Shown piece by piece: positions 45,585 through 53,781 of a stretch of 64,000 nt of DNA. The notes under the pieces were generated by a model. That model was not told the origin of the DNA. It did no database searches and saw nothing but the letters and a program-made list of their open reading frames with translations. The stretch spans positions 1 to 64,000 of the forward strand of contig DATJPD010000177.1 in the NCBI GenBank assembly GCA_035506575.1. The letters run 5' to 3'. Position numbers and translations under genes: made by a program. How positions within the stretch are numbered: position 1 is the first letter of the stretch; each line of letters opens with the position of its first letter. This DNA comes from DATJPD01 sp035506575 (lineage in GTDB: Bacteria; Pseudomonadota; Alphaproteobacteria; CACIAM-22H2).

Positions 45585-45803
45585 CGGTGGCGGATCCACG
45601 TCTGCGGAGCAGAGCCGACGAGGCGGACCAATTTGCGCGCCGGTGCGGCGCGAGCGCATCGCCGACTCGCTATGAATCGGGCCTCGCGATGCTATCGGGA
45701 GGAGCGTGTGCTCGAACGCTATCTTGAGCGCATCATCCGAAAGGAGATGACAAAAAGAGGAACCGTTGGCCGAACGTCGGTACGGCCTGTCAGGTTTTGT
45801 AAG

Positions 45804-46328
45804 CTAAGGGATATCCGGGAACTGTGACGTGTCGTTCGTGAACAGTTCGGCAATCGACTGTCCGATCAGCTCGCGGAAGTTCGGATCGTCCGGCCCGCTC
45901 ACGGCCGGACCGCGGCTCACCACTTCCGTCACCAGGCGGTTGCCGTAGCAGTAATCGGCCACGAGCGCGCTGCCGGCCGTGGCTGACTGCACCTGATTCG
46001 GGTTCTGGCACAGGTTCTGATTGCCGACCGGCGGTGCGCCGAATCCGATGACGACCGTGTAGCCGTTCCAGTCCGGGGGCGTGCCGAGCGCAAATCGATA
46101 TTGGCCCCCCGTGTAGCGCGCGCGAAGCGCATCGACGACCGCCTGGGCCGGAACGGGGCTGTTGCGGACCACGACGGCATTGGTCCCGTTCTGGGCAATG
46201 CTTTGGACATAGGTCCCGGCTGAATACGTGGCAGCACCCTTCGAGCGCACCGTGGTGATCCCGCCACCGCATGCCGACAGCGCGACAGCCCCGGCAAGAC
46301 AGACCAGCGTGGCTCCTGCTTTGTGCAT
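45804..46328 (-). CDS. Putative lipoprotein of unknown function
   Basis: A 174-residue protein with a lipoprotein signal peptide (MHKAGATLVCLAGAVALSAC, lipobox LSAC, Cys20). The mature part has VVVRNSPVPAQAVVDALRAR near 52 and DWNGYTVVIGFGAPPVGNQN near 86, a region rich in beta structure with two further cysteines. I do not recognise the family. An outer- or inner-membrane-anchored periplasmic protein is the safe reading. It is divergent from the binding-protein gene at 46495. Confidence 0.7.
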   Translation of the reverse strand: MHKAGATLVCLAGAVALSACGGGITTVRSKGAATYSAGTYVQSIAQNGTNAVVVRNSPVPAQAVVDALRARYTGGQYRFALGTPPDWNGYTVVIGFGAPPVGNQNLCQNPNQVQSATAGSALVADYCYGNRLVTEVVSRGPAVSGPDDPNFRELIGQSIAELFTNDTSQFPDIP

Positions 46329-46494
46329 CCAAACCTCCGGTGCGCGACACGTTCATTACAGCACTAGGGTGGCCACCTTGCCTAGGCGCGGGACATGGGC
46401 AGCCGGGAGGGGGAATATTGTGGTCGGCTGAATGGGGCATTACTGTTGCCACCAGGAGCGCCGGCGATCGTCGTCGGTGGAGAGGGAGATCGAG

Positions 46495-47616
46495 ATGCGC
46501 AACCTGAAGTTTGGAGTATTGGGGCTCGGGCTGATGGCCGCGGCTTTGGGGCTGGCGCCTGGGGCGCAGGCCCAGGAGAAGATCGTGATTGCTGTTGCGG
46601 GCCCGATCACGGGACAGTATGCGGCGTTCGGCGAACAGATGCGGCGGGGGGCCGCGAGGGCGGTTGCCGACATCAATGCCAAGGGCGGGGTTATGGGCAA
46701 GCAGCTGCAGCTGGAGGTAGGGGACGATGCCTGCGATCCCAAGCAGGCGGTGGCGGTTGCGAACCAGCTGGCCTCGAAGGGGGTGGTGTTCGTGGCCGGG
46801 CATTACTGCTCGGGCTCCTCGATCCCGGCGTCTGAGGTGTATGCGGACGAGGGGATCCTGCAGATCTCGCCGGCCTCGACCAACCCGGTGCTGACCGACC
46901 GCGGGGACAAGTTCAAGAACGTGTTCCGGGTGTGCGGGCGCGACGACCAGCAGGGCGTTGTGGCGGGGGATTGGATCGCCGCCCATTACAAGGGCAAGAA
47001 GGTGGCGGTGGTCGACGACAAGTCGCAATACGGCAAGGGGTTGGCGGACTTTGCGCGCCAGGAGCTTCAGAAGAAGGGCATGAACGTGGTGCTGACGGAG
47101 TCGGTGAATGCGGGCGACAAGGACTTCACGGCGTTGATCAGCAAGATGAAGCAAGCGGGCGTGGACGTGATCTACTACGGCGGCTACCACACCGAGGCGG
47201 GGCTTCTGGTGCGCCAGGCGCGCGACCAGGGGCTGAAGGCGACGTTGGCCTCGGGCGACGCGCTGGTGACGACGGAGTTCTGGTCGATCTCCGGGCCGGC
47301 GGGGCAGGGGACGCTGATGACCTTCGATGCCGATCCGCGCAAGAACCCGGTGGCGGCGCCGATCGTGGCCGAGTTCAAGAAGGATGGCTACGACCCGGAA
47401 GGCTATACGCTCTACACCTACGCGGCGGTGCAGATCTTCGCCAAGGCGGCGACGCAGGCGAAATCGACCAAGCTGAGCGCCCTCCTGCCGGTGCTGCACC
47501 AGACGCAGTTCGAGACGGTTCTGGGACCGATCGCCTTCAACGCCAAGGGCGACGTGACCACGCCGGCCTACAAGGTCTACGCCTGGAAAGACGGCAAATA
47601 CGACTACGCGAACTGA
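46495..47616 (+). CDS. Leu/Ile/Val-type ABC substrate-binding protein (orphan)
   Basis: A 373-residue periplasmic binding protein of the type-1 fold. The ATG at 46495 follows a strong GAGAGGGAGA site and opens a signal peptide (MRNLKFGVLGLGLMAAALGL, cleaved after AQA). The mature part begins KIVIAVAGPITGQYAAFGEQ, then GHYCSGSSIPASEVYADEG with ligand-contact Ser/Thr residues, and DVIYYGGYHTEAGLLVRQA near 225. There are no transporter genes next to it. It probably feeds a liv system elsewhere, perhaps the one at 50408-53727, which has its own binding protein. Third codon positions favour G more than in neighbouring genes. Confidence 0.93.
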   Translation: MRNLKFGVLGLGLMAAALGLAPGAQAQEKIVIAVAGPITGQYAAFGEQMRRGAARAVADINAKGGVMGKQLQLEVGDDACDPKQAVAVANQLASKGVVFVAGHYCSGSSIPASEVYADEGILQISPASTNPVLTDRGDKFKNVFRVCGRDDQQGVVAGDWIAAHYKGKKVAVVDDKSQYGKGLADFARQELQKKGMNVVLTESVNAGDKDFTALISKMKQAGVDVIYYGGYHTEAGLLVRQARDQGLKATLASGDALVTTEFWSISGPAGQGTLMTFDADPRKNPVAAPIVAEFKKDGYDPEGYTLYTYAAVQIFAKAATQAKSTKLSALLPVLHQTQFETVLGPIAFNAKGDVTTPAYKVYAWKDGKYDYAN

Positions 47617-47639
47617 CCCGCGAACCTGACAAGCCTGAC

Positions 47640-47673
47640 ACGGCCCGGCTCCCCAGCCGGGCCGTTTTCTTTT
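47640..47673 (+). terminator. Rho-independent terminator after the binding-protein gene
   Basis: An 11-base perfect stem (ACGGCCCGGCT / AGCCGGGCCGT) around CCCC, followed by TTTTCTTTT, 23 bases after the stop at 47616. Confidence 0.88.
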
Positions 47674-47730
47674 CGCAGCATGTCTAAGTGCCTGGAAATA
47701 CGGATTGATTCAAAAGTTGTACGACTTTCG

Positions 47731-47760
47731 TTGATAGACGCTGGTTCTGCGGTTAAGGTC
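47731..47760 (+). promoter_or_regulatory. Promoter-like box shared with 48796-48825
   Basis: TTGAT (47731) and GGTTAAGGTC (47751-47760) lie 20 bases apart (start to start), 29 bases before the TTG start at 47789. The same two elements at the same distance occur upstream of the TPR-oxygenase gene. This could be a shared promoter or operator. Confidence 0.45.
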
Positions 47761-47788
47761 CCGGGACTCTGCACGGGACGCCGCCGCT

Positions 47789-48721
47789 TTGTCGTTTCTG
47801 GCTTTTCCTCCCGAGATCGCGCGCAAGCTTCAGGACGCCGTCGCTCATCACCGGGGCGGCGACATCGATGCGGCGATCGCGCTCTACACCGAGATTCTCG
47901 ACGTTGAGCCGGAGCACACGCAAACGCTCCAGCTGCTTGGCCAGGCGCGCCTCAGGCGGCGCGACATCGAGGCCGCGGAGGAATGTTTCCAGCGCATCCT
48001 CGCGCGCCAGCCGGAAAACCTGCGGGCCCGGGAATGGCTGGGCGAGGCGCAACACCGCCGCGGCGACCTCGACTCCGCCGCCGCGACCTACGCCGCCTGC
48101 CTCACCGGCCGCGACGGCGACCGGGCGATCGAGGACAAGCTCGCCGCGATTGCATATGCGCGCGAGCACCTGCAGACGCGGGCCGGCTTCCGCTTGCGCG
48201 CCGAGCTGCTCGAATATGCGTTGCGCCAGGCTCCCGCGGACGGGCTAATGCTCGAGCTGGGCGTGGCCAGCGGCGTGACGCTGCGCTTCCTCGCCACGCT
48301 GACGCGCGGCCCGGTTTACGGCTTCGACAGCTTTGCGGGCCTGCCCGACGACTGGCAGCCGAGCTACCCGGCTGGCGCGTTCGCCCAGACGAAGCTGCCA
48401 TCCAGCCTGCCGCCCAATGCGCATCTCGTGATCGGGCTCTTCGCCGACACGCTGCCGGCGTTCCGCGCGGCCCATCCCGAGCCGATCAGGTTCCTGCATG
48501 TCGATTGCGACCTCTACGCATCGACCAAGGTCGTTTTCGATACGCTGGGCGACCGGCTCATGCCCGGCGGGGTGATCGTTTTCGACGAATACTTGGCCTA
48601 TCCGGGCTGGCGCGAACACGAGTATCGCGCGTTTCAGGAATTCATCGCGCACACGGGGCGGACGTTCGAGTATGTCGGCTGGATTCCGGGCGGTATGCAG
48701 GTGGCCGTTAAGGTCGGCTAG
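47789..48721 (+). CDS. TPR-TylF-type methyltransferase fusion
   Basis: A 310-residue protein. Residues about 8-105 carry three TPRs (for example LGQARLRRRDIEAAEECFQR). From about 150 comes a TylF/MycF-like methyltransferase: LMLELGVASGVTLRFLATL (motif I), VYGFDSFAGLPDDW, FLHVDCDLYASTKVVFDTL near 233 and GGVIVFDEYLAYPGWREHE, with the metal-binding Asp residues typical of sugar O-methyltransferases. TPR recruitment suggests a protein-bound glycan or protein substrate. The TTG start at 47789 is the only start available in frame upstream of the first TPR and has no clear ribosome-binding site. Confidence 0.8.
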   Translation: MSFLAFPPEIARKLQDAVAHHRGGDIDAAIALYTEILDVEPEHTQTLQLLGQARLRRRDIEAAEECFQRILARQPENLRAREWLGEAQHRRGDLDSAAATYAACLTGRDGDRAIEDKLAAIAYAREHLQTRAGFRLRAELLEYALRQAPADGLMLELGVASGVTLRFLATLTRGPVYGFDSFAGLPDDWQPSYPAGAFAQTKLPSSLPPNAHLVIGLFADTLPAFRAAHPEPIRFLHVDCDLYASTKVVFDTLGDRLMPGGVIVFDEYLAYPGWREHEYRAFQEFIAHTGRTFEYVGWIPGGMQVAVKVG

Positions 48722-48795
48722 TTCCCGTGGCCTGACGCAAGCCTTTGAAAGGCTTCGCAACTTTTTCCTGACAGCCCTAGGTCTTACGCCCTTGG

Positions 48796-48825
48796 TTGAT
48801 GAACAGCTGCTCCCCGGTTAAGGTC
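48796..48825 (+). promoter_or_regulatory. Promoter-like box shared with 47731-47760
   Basis: TTGAT (48796) and GGTTAAGGTC (48816-48825) repeat the arrangement seen upstream of the TPR-methyltransferase gene, with the same 20-base offset. They lie 32 bases before the ATG at 48857. Confidence 0.45.
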
Positions 48826-48856
48826 GTGAATGACGTCGGCGCAACGATGACGCCGC

Positions 48857-50392
48857 ATGTATTTCGCGCCGACCCAGCCGGCTACAGCCTTGCTTCACGA
48901 CGCTTCCATCGCCCCGACCTCGCGCACCGCTTCATCCTCCGGAGGGTACCTCCGCGCGGCGGCCGAGCAAGCCTTCGCCGAGGCGGTGCGCCAGCATCGC
49001 GCCGGCAATCCGGCCGAAGCGTTCCGGCTCGCGGCGCACGCGGCCGATCTCGATCCGACATTCTCCGAGGCGAGCCTCGAGCTGGCGCGGCTGCTGACGG
49101 CCGCACGGCGTTTCGACGATGCGGAACGTGTTCTGCGGCGCGCGCTGGATGCCGTTCCGCGCCATTTCGGCCTGGCGCTGAACCTTGGCGTGCTCCTCTG
49201 TCAGACCAGCCGGACCGCCGAGGGACTTCAATGGCTGCAGCGGGCCTGCGACATCCAGCCGGATTCGGCCATGGCGCATTACAACCTCGCGAATGCGCTG
49301 AAGGCGTTGGGCCGCCTGGATGATGCCGCCGCGAGCTACGGCGCCGCCCTCGCCCGCGATCCGAATCTGGCGGGGGCCTACGGCAATCTCGGCAACACCC
49401 TGGCCGAGCTCGGGCGGCCCCTCGAGGCAGCCGCCGCGCACCAGAAGGCAACCGAGCTGCGCCGCGATCCGGCGCGGCCGCCGCTTCCGGGCGATGAGTT
49501 CGCCGCGCGCACGAGTGCGGGCAAGCTTCGGCACGACATCGAGCAGATCGAATACCTCCTCGCGCGGGGCGCGATCGGCGCCGAGTACGGACGCGTGCTT
49601 GCGGAATACCGGGCCGTCGCCGCGGCATTGCCGACGCCTGCGGCCGGCACGCATATCGTCGACCTGCCGGCGCCGTTGCGGGACCGCATGGCTGGCACCT
49701 ACAACCGGCTCTGGCACAAATACGAACCGCGAGCACTGGCCGGCGGCGCGCTCAACCCGTCCCTCGACCGTTCGGCCATCGAGGCCGATTACATCCGCAA
49801 CCAGCCCGGGATCACGCATGTCGACGCGTTCCTGCGGCCCGAAGCATTGGCCGAGCTGCGCCGGTTCTGTCTCGAATCGACCGTGTGGTTCCAGTTCAAG
49901 TACGCGAACGGCTATCTGGGCGCGTACTGGGAGGCCGGCTTCTGGTGTCCGCTCCTGGAGCAGGTGTCCGAAGAGCTGCGTCTGGCATTGCCGGGGATTT
50001 TCCGGCACCACAAGCTGCGCAAGTGCTGGGCGTTCAAATACGACAGCCGCCTGTCCGGGATTCCGATGCACGCCGATTTCGCGGCGGTGAACGTCAATTT
50101 CTGGATCACCCCGGACCAGGCGAATCTCGACTCCGGGAGCGGCGGCCTCGTGGTGTGGGACAAGGAAGCGCCGGCCGACTGGGATTTCGCGGACTACAAC
50201 GCCAACGAGGCGGCGATGCGGAATTTCCTTGCCCGCAACGGCGCGCGGCCGGTGCGTATCCCGCACCGCCAGAACCGGATGGTGATCTTCAACTCGGACC
50301 TCTTCCACGAAACCGACCGCATCAAATTCGCCGAGGGCTACGAGAGCCGCCGGATCAACATCACGCTTCTCTACGGCGCGCGCGGCCCGTAG
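48857..50392 (+). CDS. TPR-2OG-Fe(II) oxygenase fusion
   Basis: A 511-residue protein. Residues about 30-210 contain five TPRs (FGLALNLGVLLCQTSRTAEG, AMAHYNLANALKALGRLDDA). The C-terminal domain (about 280-505) is an oxygenase: iron ligands His and Asp in PMHADFAAVNVNFW near 405, a distal His in FNSDLFHETDRIKF near 478, and Arg in RRINITLLYG. The linker has YNRLWHKYEPRAL, conserved in this oxygenase group. It should hydroxylate a TPR-bound target. It shares upstream sequence with the TPR-methyltransferase gene, suggesting the two act together. Confidence 0.83.
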   Translation: MYFAPTQPATALLHDASIAPTSRTASSSGGYLRAAAEQAFAEAVRQHRAGNPAEAFRLAAHAADLDPTFSEASLELARLLTAARRFDDAERVLRRALDAVPRHFGLALNLGVLLCQTSRTAEGLQWLQRACDIQPDSAMAHYNLANALKALGRLDDAAASYGAALARDPNLAGAYGNLGNTLAELGRPLEAAAAHQKATELRRDPARPPLPGDEFAARTSAGKLRHDIEQIEYLLARGAIGAEYGRVLAEYRAVAAALPTPAAGTHIVDLPAPLRDRMAGTYNRLWHKYEPRALAGGALNPSLDRSAIEADYIRNQPGITHVDAFLRPEALAELRRFCLESTVWFQFKYANGYLGAYWEAGFWCPLLEQVSEELRLALPGIFRHHKLRKCWAFKYDSRLSGIPMHADFAAVNVNFWITPDQANLDSGSGGLVVWDKEAPADWDFADYNANEAAMRNFLARNGARPVRIPHRQNRMVIFNSDLFHETDRIKFAEGYESRRINITLLYGARGP

Positions 50393-50407
50393 CGGTCGCG
50401 CCCGCGG

Positions 50408-51112
50408 CTAGATCCCGAGATAGCGCTGCTTCAGGCTCGAATCGGCCTGCAAGGCGGCCGACGTGCCCGACCACACGACCTTGCCCTTCTCGATGATGTA
50501 GTGCCGGTCGGCGATGCGCGACAGCGCGTCGATGTTCTTGTCGATGACCAGGATCGACTGGCCGCGCGCCTTCAGCCGCTTCAGCACGTCCCAGATCTCG
50601 TGCCGGACCAGCGGCGCCAGCCCCTCGGTCGCCTCGTCCAGGACGAGGAGGCGCGGATTGGTCATCAGCGCCCGCCCGATTGCCAGCATCTGCTGCTCGC
50701 CGCCCGAGAGGAGGACGCCGGAGCTGTCGAGGCGCGCGCGCAACGCGGGAAACAGCGCCAGCACTTCCGGCAACGTCCAGGGATTCGACTCGCTGCGACG
50801 ATTGCCGGCGGTGGCGATGAGGTTCTCTCGGACCGTCAGGTTGGGAAAGACGTGGCGGCCTTCGGGCACCAGGCCCAGGCCGTGCTGCGCCACCCGGTAT
50901 GCCGGCAGGCCATGGATGGCCGCCCCCTCGAAACGGACCTCGCCGCGCAGCGCCGGAAGTATGCCCATCACCGTCGAGATCGTGGTCGTCTTGCCCATGC
51001 CGTTGCGGCCGAGCAGTGTCACGACTTCGCCCGCGGCGACCTTGAAGCTGACGCCGAACAGGACCTGGCTCTGGTCGTAGCCCGCTTCGAGGTCGACGAC
51101 GTCGAGCATCAT
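50408..51112 (-). CDS. livF: Branched-chain-amino-acid-type ABC transporter ATPase, LivF-like
   Basis: A 234-residue ATPase with Walker A GRNGMGKTTT near residue 34, signature LSGGEQQMLAIGRAL near 133 and Walker B RLLVLDEATEGL. The family-typical AQHGLGLVPEGRHVFPNLTV is present. Its start overlaps the livG-like stop (ATGATG arrangement). It pairs with 51109 to power the permeases. Substrate discussed under the binding protein at 53782. Confidence 0.94.
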   Translation of the reverse strand: MMLDVVDLEAGYDQSQVLFGVSFKVAAGEVVTLLGRNGMGKTTTISTVMGILPALRGEVRFEGAAIHGLPAYRVAQHGLGLVPEGRHVFPNLTVRENLIATAGNRRSESNPWTLPEVLALFPALRARLDSSGVLLSGGEQQMLAIGRALMTNPRLLVLDEATEGLAPLVRHEIWDVLKRLKARGQSILVIDKNIDALSRIADRHYIIEKGKVVWSGTSAALQADSSLKQRYLGI

Positions 51113-51861
51113 TCCGCCTCGTCGCCGAGATAGGCGTGGCGCACCTGGTCGTTGGCGCGGATCTGCGCGGGTGTTCCGGTGGCGATCGCCTTTCCGTAGA
51201 CCAGCACGGTCAGCCGGTCGGCGAGGGAGAACACCGCGTCCATGTCGTGCTCGATCAAGAGGATCGTGAGCCTGCCTTTGAGCCCGCTCAAGATCTGCAC
51301 CATACGCTTGGAGTCCTCGGGTGCCATGCCGGCCAAAGGCTCGTCGAGCAGCACCAGGCGCGGGCGCGCAGCGAGGACCATCGCGATCTCGAGCGTCCGC
51401 TTCTCGCTATGCGACAACGTGCCGGCGGGCACGCCGGCGCGCGCGGCAAGGCCAAGCTCGCCCAGGAGGGTTTCGGCCGGCCGGCGCAGCCCCGCATCGC
51501 GCCGCGCGTCGGCCCAGAAGCGAAAGCTGTGGCCCGCGTGCCGCTGCACCGCGAGCGCCACGTTGTCGAGCACCGAGAACTCGGGGAAGATGCTCGTCAC
51601 CTGGAACGAGCGCGCCAACCCGCGCGCCACGCGGTCGGGGGTGGCAAGGGCCGTGATGTCCTCGCCCGCGAACAGGATTTGTCCGCCACTGGGGGCAATT
51701 TCCCCGGCGAGCTGGCCGATCAACGTCGTCTTGCCAGCGCCGTTGGGCCCGATGACCGCGTGCAGCTCGCCCGTCTCGATCGCGAGCGACACGTCGTCGG
51801 TCGCCACCAGCCCGCCGAAATGCTTCTGCAGGCCTCTGGTCTCCAGGAGCACGTCAGGCAT
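51109..51861 (-). CDS. livG: Branched-chain-amino-acid-type ABC transporter ATPase, LivG-like
   Basis: A 250-residue ATPase with Walker A GPNGAGKTTLIGQL near residue 37, GLARSFQVTSIFPEFSVLDN near 84 and Walker B RLVLLDEPLAGM near 165. The ABC signature reads LSHSEKRTLEIAMVL, where most homologues have LSYGxxR, a modest variation. It overlaps the permease upstream by 8 bases and the LivF-like gene downstream by 4. Confidence 0.93.
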   Translation of the reverse strand: MPDVLLETRGLQKHFGGLVATDDVSLAIETGELHAVIGPNGAGKTTLIGQLAGEIAPSGGQILFAGEDITALATPDRVARGLARSFQVTSIFPEFSVLDNVALAVQRHAGHSFRFWADARRDAGLRRPAETLLGELGLAARAGVPAGTLSHSEKRTLEIAMVLAARPRLVLLDEPLAGMAPEDSKRMVQILSGLKGRLTILLIEHDMDAVFSLADRLTVLVYGKAIATGTPAQIRANDQVRHAYLGDEAE

Positions 51862-52813
51862 TGGACTTCGCCGCCGCCCCGCCGCCGCGCCCGGAGAAGC
51901 CCATCAGTCCGCTCTTCGAGAACAGCACCACCAGCACGAGGAACGGCCCCAGGATCGCCTGCCAGTGCTCGGTGAACCCGGACAGCAGGCTTTCGAACAG
52001 GAGATAGACGATCGCCCCGAACACCGGCCCAATGAGCGTGCCCATGCCGCCCAGGATGACCATCATCATGACCTCGCCCGAGCGCGTCCAATGCATGACG
52101 CTGGGCGACAGAAAGAGCGTCAGGTTGGCGAGCAGCGCCCCGGCGATGCCGGCGATGGCGCCCGAGATCACGAACGCGAGCAGCTTGTAGCGGAAGGTGC
52201 GGAAGCCGAGCGAGAGCATGCGCCGTTCGTTCGACTTGGCCCCGCGGATCACCATGCCGAACCGCGAGTTCACGAGGCGCCAGCCGAAACCCAGGCACAG
52301 CACGAGCCAGGCAAGCACGAAATAATAGAGCGTGGATGAATCGTCGAGGTCGAGGAGGCCCGCGAAGTCGCTGTGCTGCTGGATGTTGAGCCCGTTGTCG
52401 CCGCCGTACAGGTTGATGCTCTCGCCGAGGAAATAGATCATCTGGCCGAAGGCCAACGTGATCATGATGAAGTACACGCCGCTGGTGCGCAGCGACACCC
52501 ACCCGACGAAGAGGGCGACCACGGCCGAGGCGAGGATCGCGACGCCGAACTGCAGGAACCCGTTGCCGAAGCCGTGATAGGCGAGGATGCCGACCGCGTA
52601 CGAGCCGATGCCGAGATAGGCGGCGTGGCCGAAGCTGACGAGACCGCCGTAGCCGAGGATCAGGTCGAGGCTCACGGCGGCGATCGCGAAGATCATGATG
52701 CGCGTGAACATGTCGATATAGAAATCCTGGTCGAGCGCCAAGGCGATCGGCGGCAGCGCAGCCAGAGCTACCAAGGCGACCACGGCCACGACGCCTTTGC
52801 GCCCGATTTTCAC
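51854..52813 (-). CDS. livM: Branched-chain-amino-acid-type ABC transporter permease, LivM-like
   Basis: A 319-residue membrane protein with about eight to ten transmembrane segments. Family landmarks are LILGYGGLVSFGHAAYLGIG near 50, GVYFIMITLAFGQMIYFLGE near 112, GDNGLN, and NSRFGMVIRGAKSNERRMLSLGF near 188, the cytoplasmic coupling loop. The GTG start overlaps the LivH-like stop by 4 bases. Confidence 0.93.
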   Translation of the reverse strand: MKIGRKGVVAVVALVALAALPPIALALDQDFYIDMFTRIMIFAIAAVSLDLILGYGGLVSFGHAAYLGIGSYAVGILAYHGFGNGFLQFGVAILASAVVALFVGWVSLRTSGVYFIMITLAFGQMIYFLGESINLYGGDNGLNIQQHSDFAGLLDLDDSSTLYYFVLAWLVLCLGFGWRLVNSRFGMVIRGAKSNERRMLSLGFRTFRYKLLAFVISGAIAGIAGALLANLTLFLSPSVMHWTRSGEVMMMVILGGMGTLIGPVFGAIVYLLFESLLSGFTEHWQAILGPFLVLVVLFSKSGLMGFSGRGGGAAAKSNA

Positions 52814-53727
52814 CGGTTCTCCCGCGGGAACAGGCCTTGTGGCCGGAAGAACAGCACGGCCGCCATCAGGACGTAGATAAGCATCGAGGCCGTGGCGGGG
52901 CCGGCGCTGTCGGCGGCAAAGCCGGACATGACGAGTGCGAAGAGCTGGCGAAGGAATGCGCGGCCGATCGTGTCGACCACGCCGACCAGGACCGAGGCGA
53001 TGAACGCGCCGCGGATCGAGCCGATGCCGCCGATCACGATGACGACGAAGGCGAGGATCAGGAGATCGTCGCCCATGCCCGATTCGACGGTGAATACCGG
53101 GCCGGCCAACGCACCCGACAGGGCCGCCAGCGCCGCCCCCACGCCGAACACCAAGGTATACAGCAGCGTGATGTTGACCCCGAGCGCGCCCACCATGGTG
53201 CGGTCGGACGCACCCGCGCGGATCAGCATGCCGATGCGGGTCTTCATCACCAGCAGGTAGATCAGGACCCCGACGACGAGCCCGGCTACGATGATGGCGA
53301 GCCGGTAGGTGGGATAAGGGGCACCCGGCAGGAGCTCGACCTGGCCCGCGAGGAAACCCGGCACCTGGGCGTAGAGTGCGGTCGCCCCCCAGATCATGCG
53401 CACGAGCTCGTTGAAGAACAGGATCAGGCCGAAGGTCGCCAGCACCTGGTCGAGGTGATCGCGGCGGTAGAGCCGCCGGAACACCACGACCTCGATCGCG
53501 ATGCCCACCGCGGCCGTGCCGGCCAGGGCCGCGCCGATCCCCAGCAGGAACGAATGGGTGGCGTTGAAGGTCGCCGCCGCGATGTACGCGCCGACCATGT
53601 ACAGCGACCCATGCGCGAGATTGACCAGGTTCATGACGCCGAAGATCAGCGTCAACCCGGCCGCCATGAGGAACAGCGTGATCCCGAACTGGACGCCGTT
53701 CAGGACCTGCTCTGCGACAGCGATCAC
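52810..53727 (-). CDS. livH: Branched-chain-amino-acid-type ABC transporter permease, LivH-like
   Basis: A 305-residue membrane protein. Landmarks: LNGVQFGITLFLMAAGLTLI at the start, GVMNLVNLAHGSLYMVGAY near 30, VMKTRIGMLIRAGASDRTM near 165 (coupling loop) and FVVIVIGGIGSIRGAF near 230. It follows the binding-protein gene by 54 bases and overlaps the LivM-like gene. Confidence 0.93.
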   Translation of the reverse strand: MIAVAEQVLNGVQFGITLFLMAAGLTLIFGVMNLVNLAHGSLYMVGAYIAAATFNATHSFLLGIGAALAGTAAVGIAIEVVVFRRLYRRDHLDQVLATFGLILFFNELVRMIWGATALYAQVPGFLAGQVELLPGAPYPTYRLAIIVAGLVVGVLIYLLVMKTRIGMLIRAGASDRTMVGALGVNITLLYTLVFGVGAALAALSGALAGPVFTVESGMGDDLLILAFVVIVIGGIGSIRGAFIASVLVGVVDTIGRAFLRQLFALVMSGFAADSAGPATASMLIYVLMAAVLFFRPQGLFPRENR

Positions 53728-53781
53728 GCGGCCGTCACCCGCACGGGGCGACGGCCGCCCTGGGCTTCCCGTCCGAGTGCC

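Noticed and set aside
44562..45659. Longer start for the second radical SAM gene at 45659
   Set aside because: The extra 25 residues are not family-like, while the ATG at 45584 aligns the cysteine motif exactly with the paralogue at 36555.
45804..46328. DUF4136 assignment for the lipoprotein
   Set aside because: The lipobox is clear but the core motifs of that family are not, so it was left unnamed.
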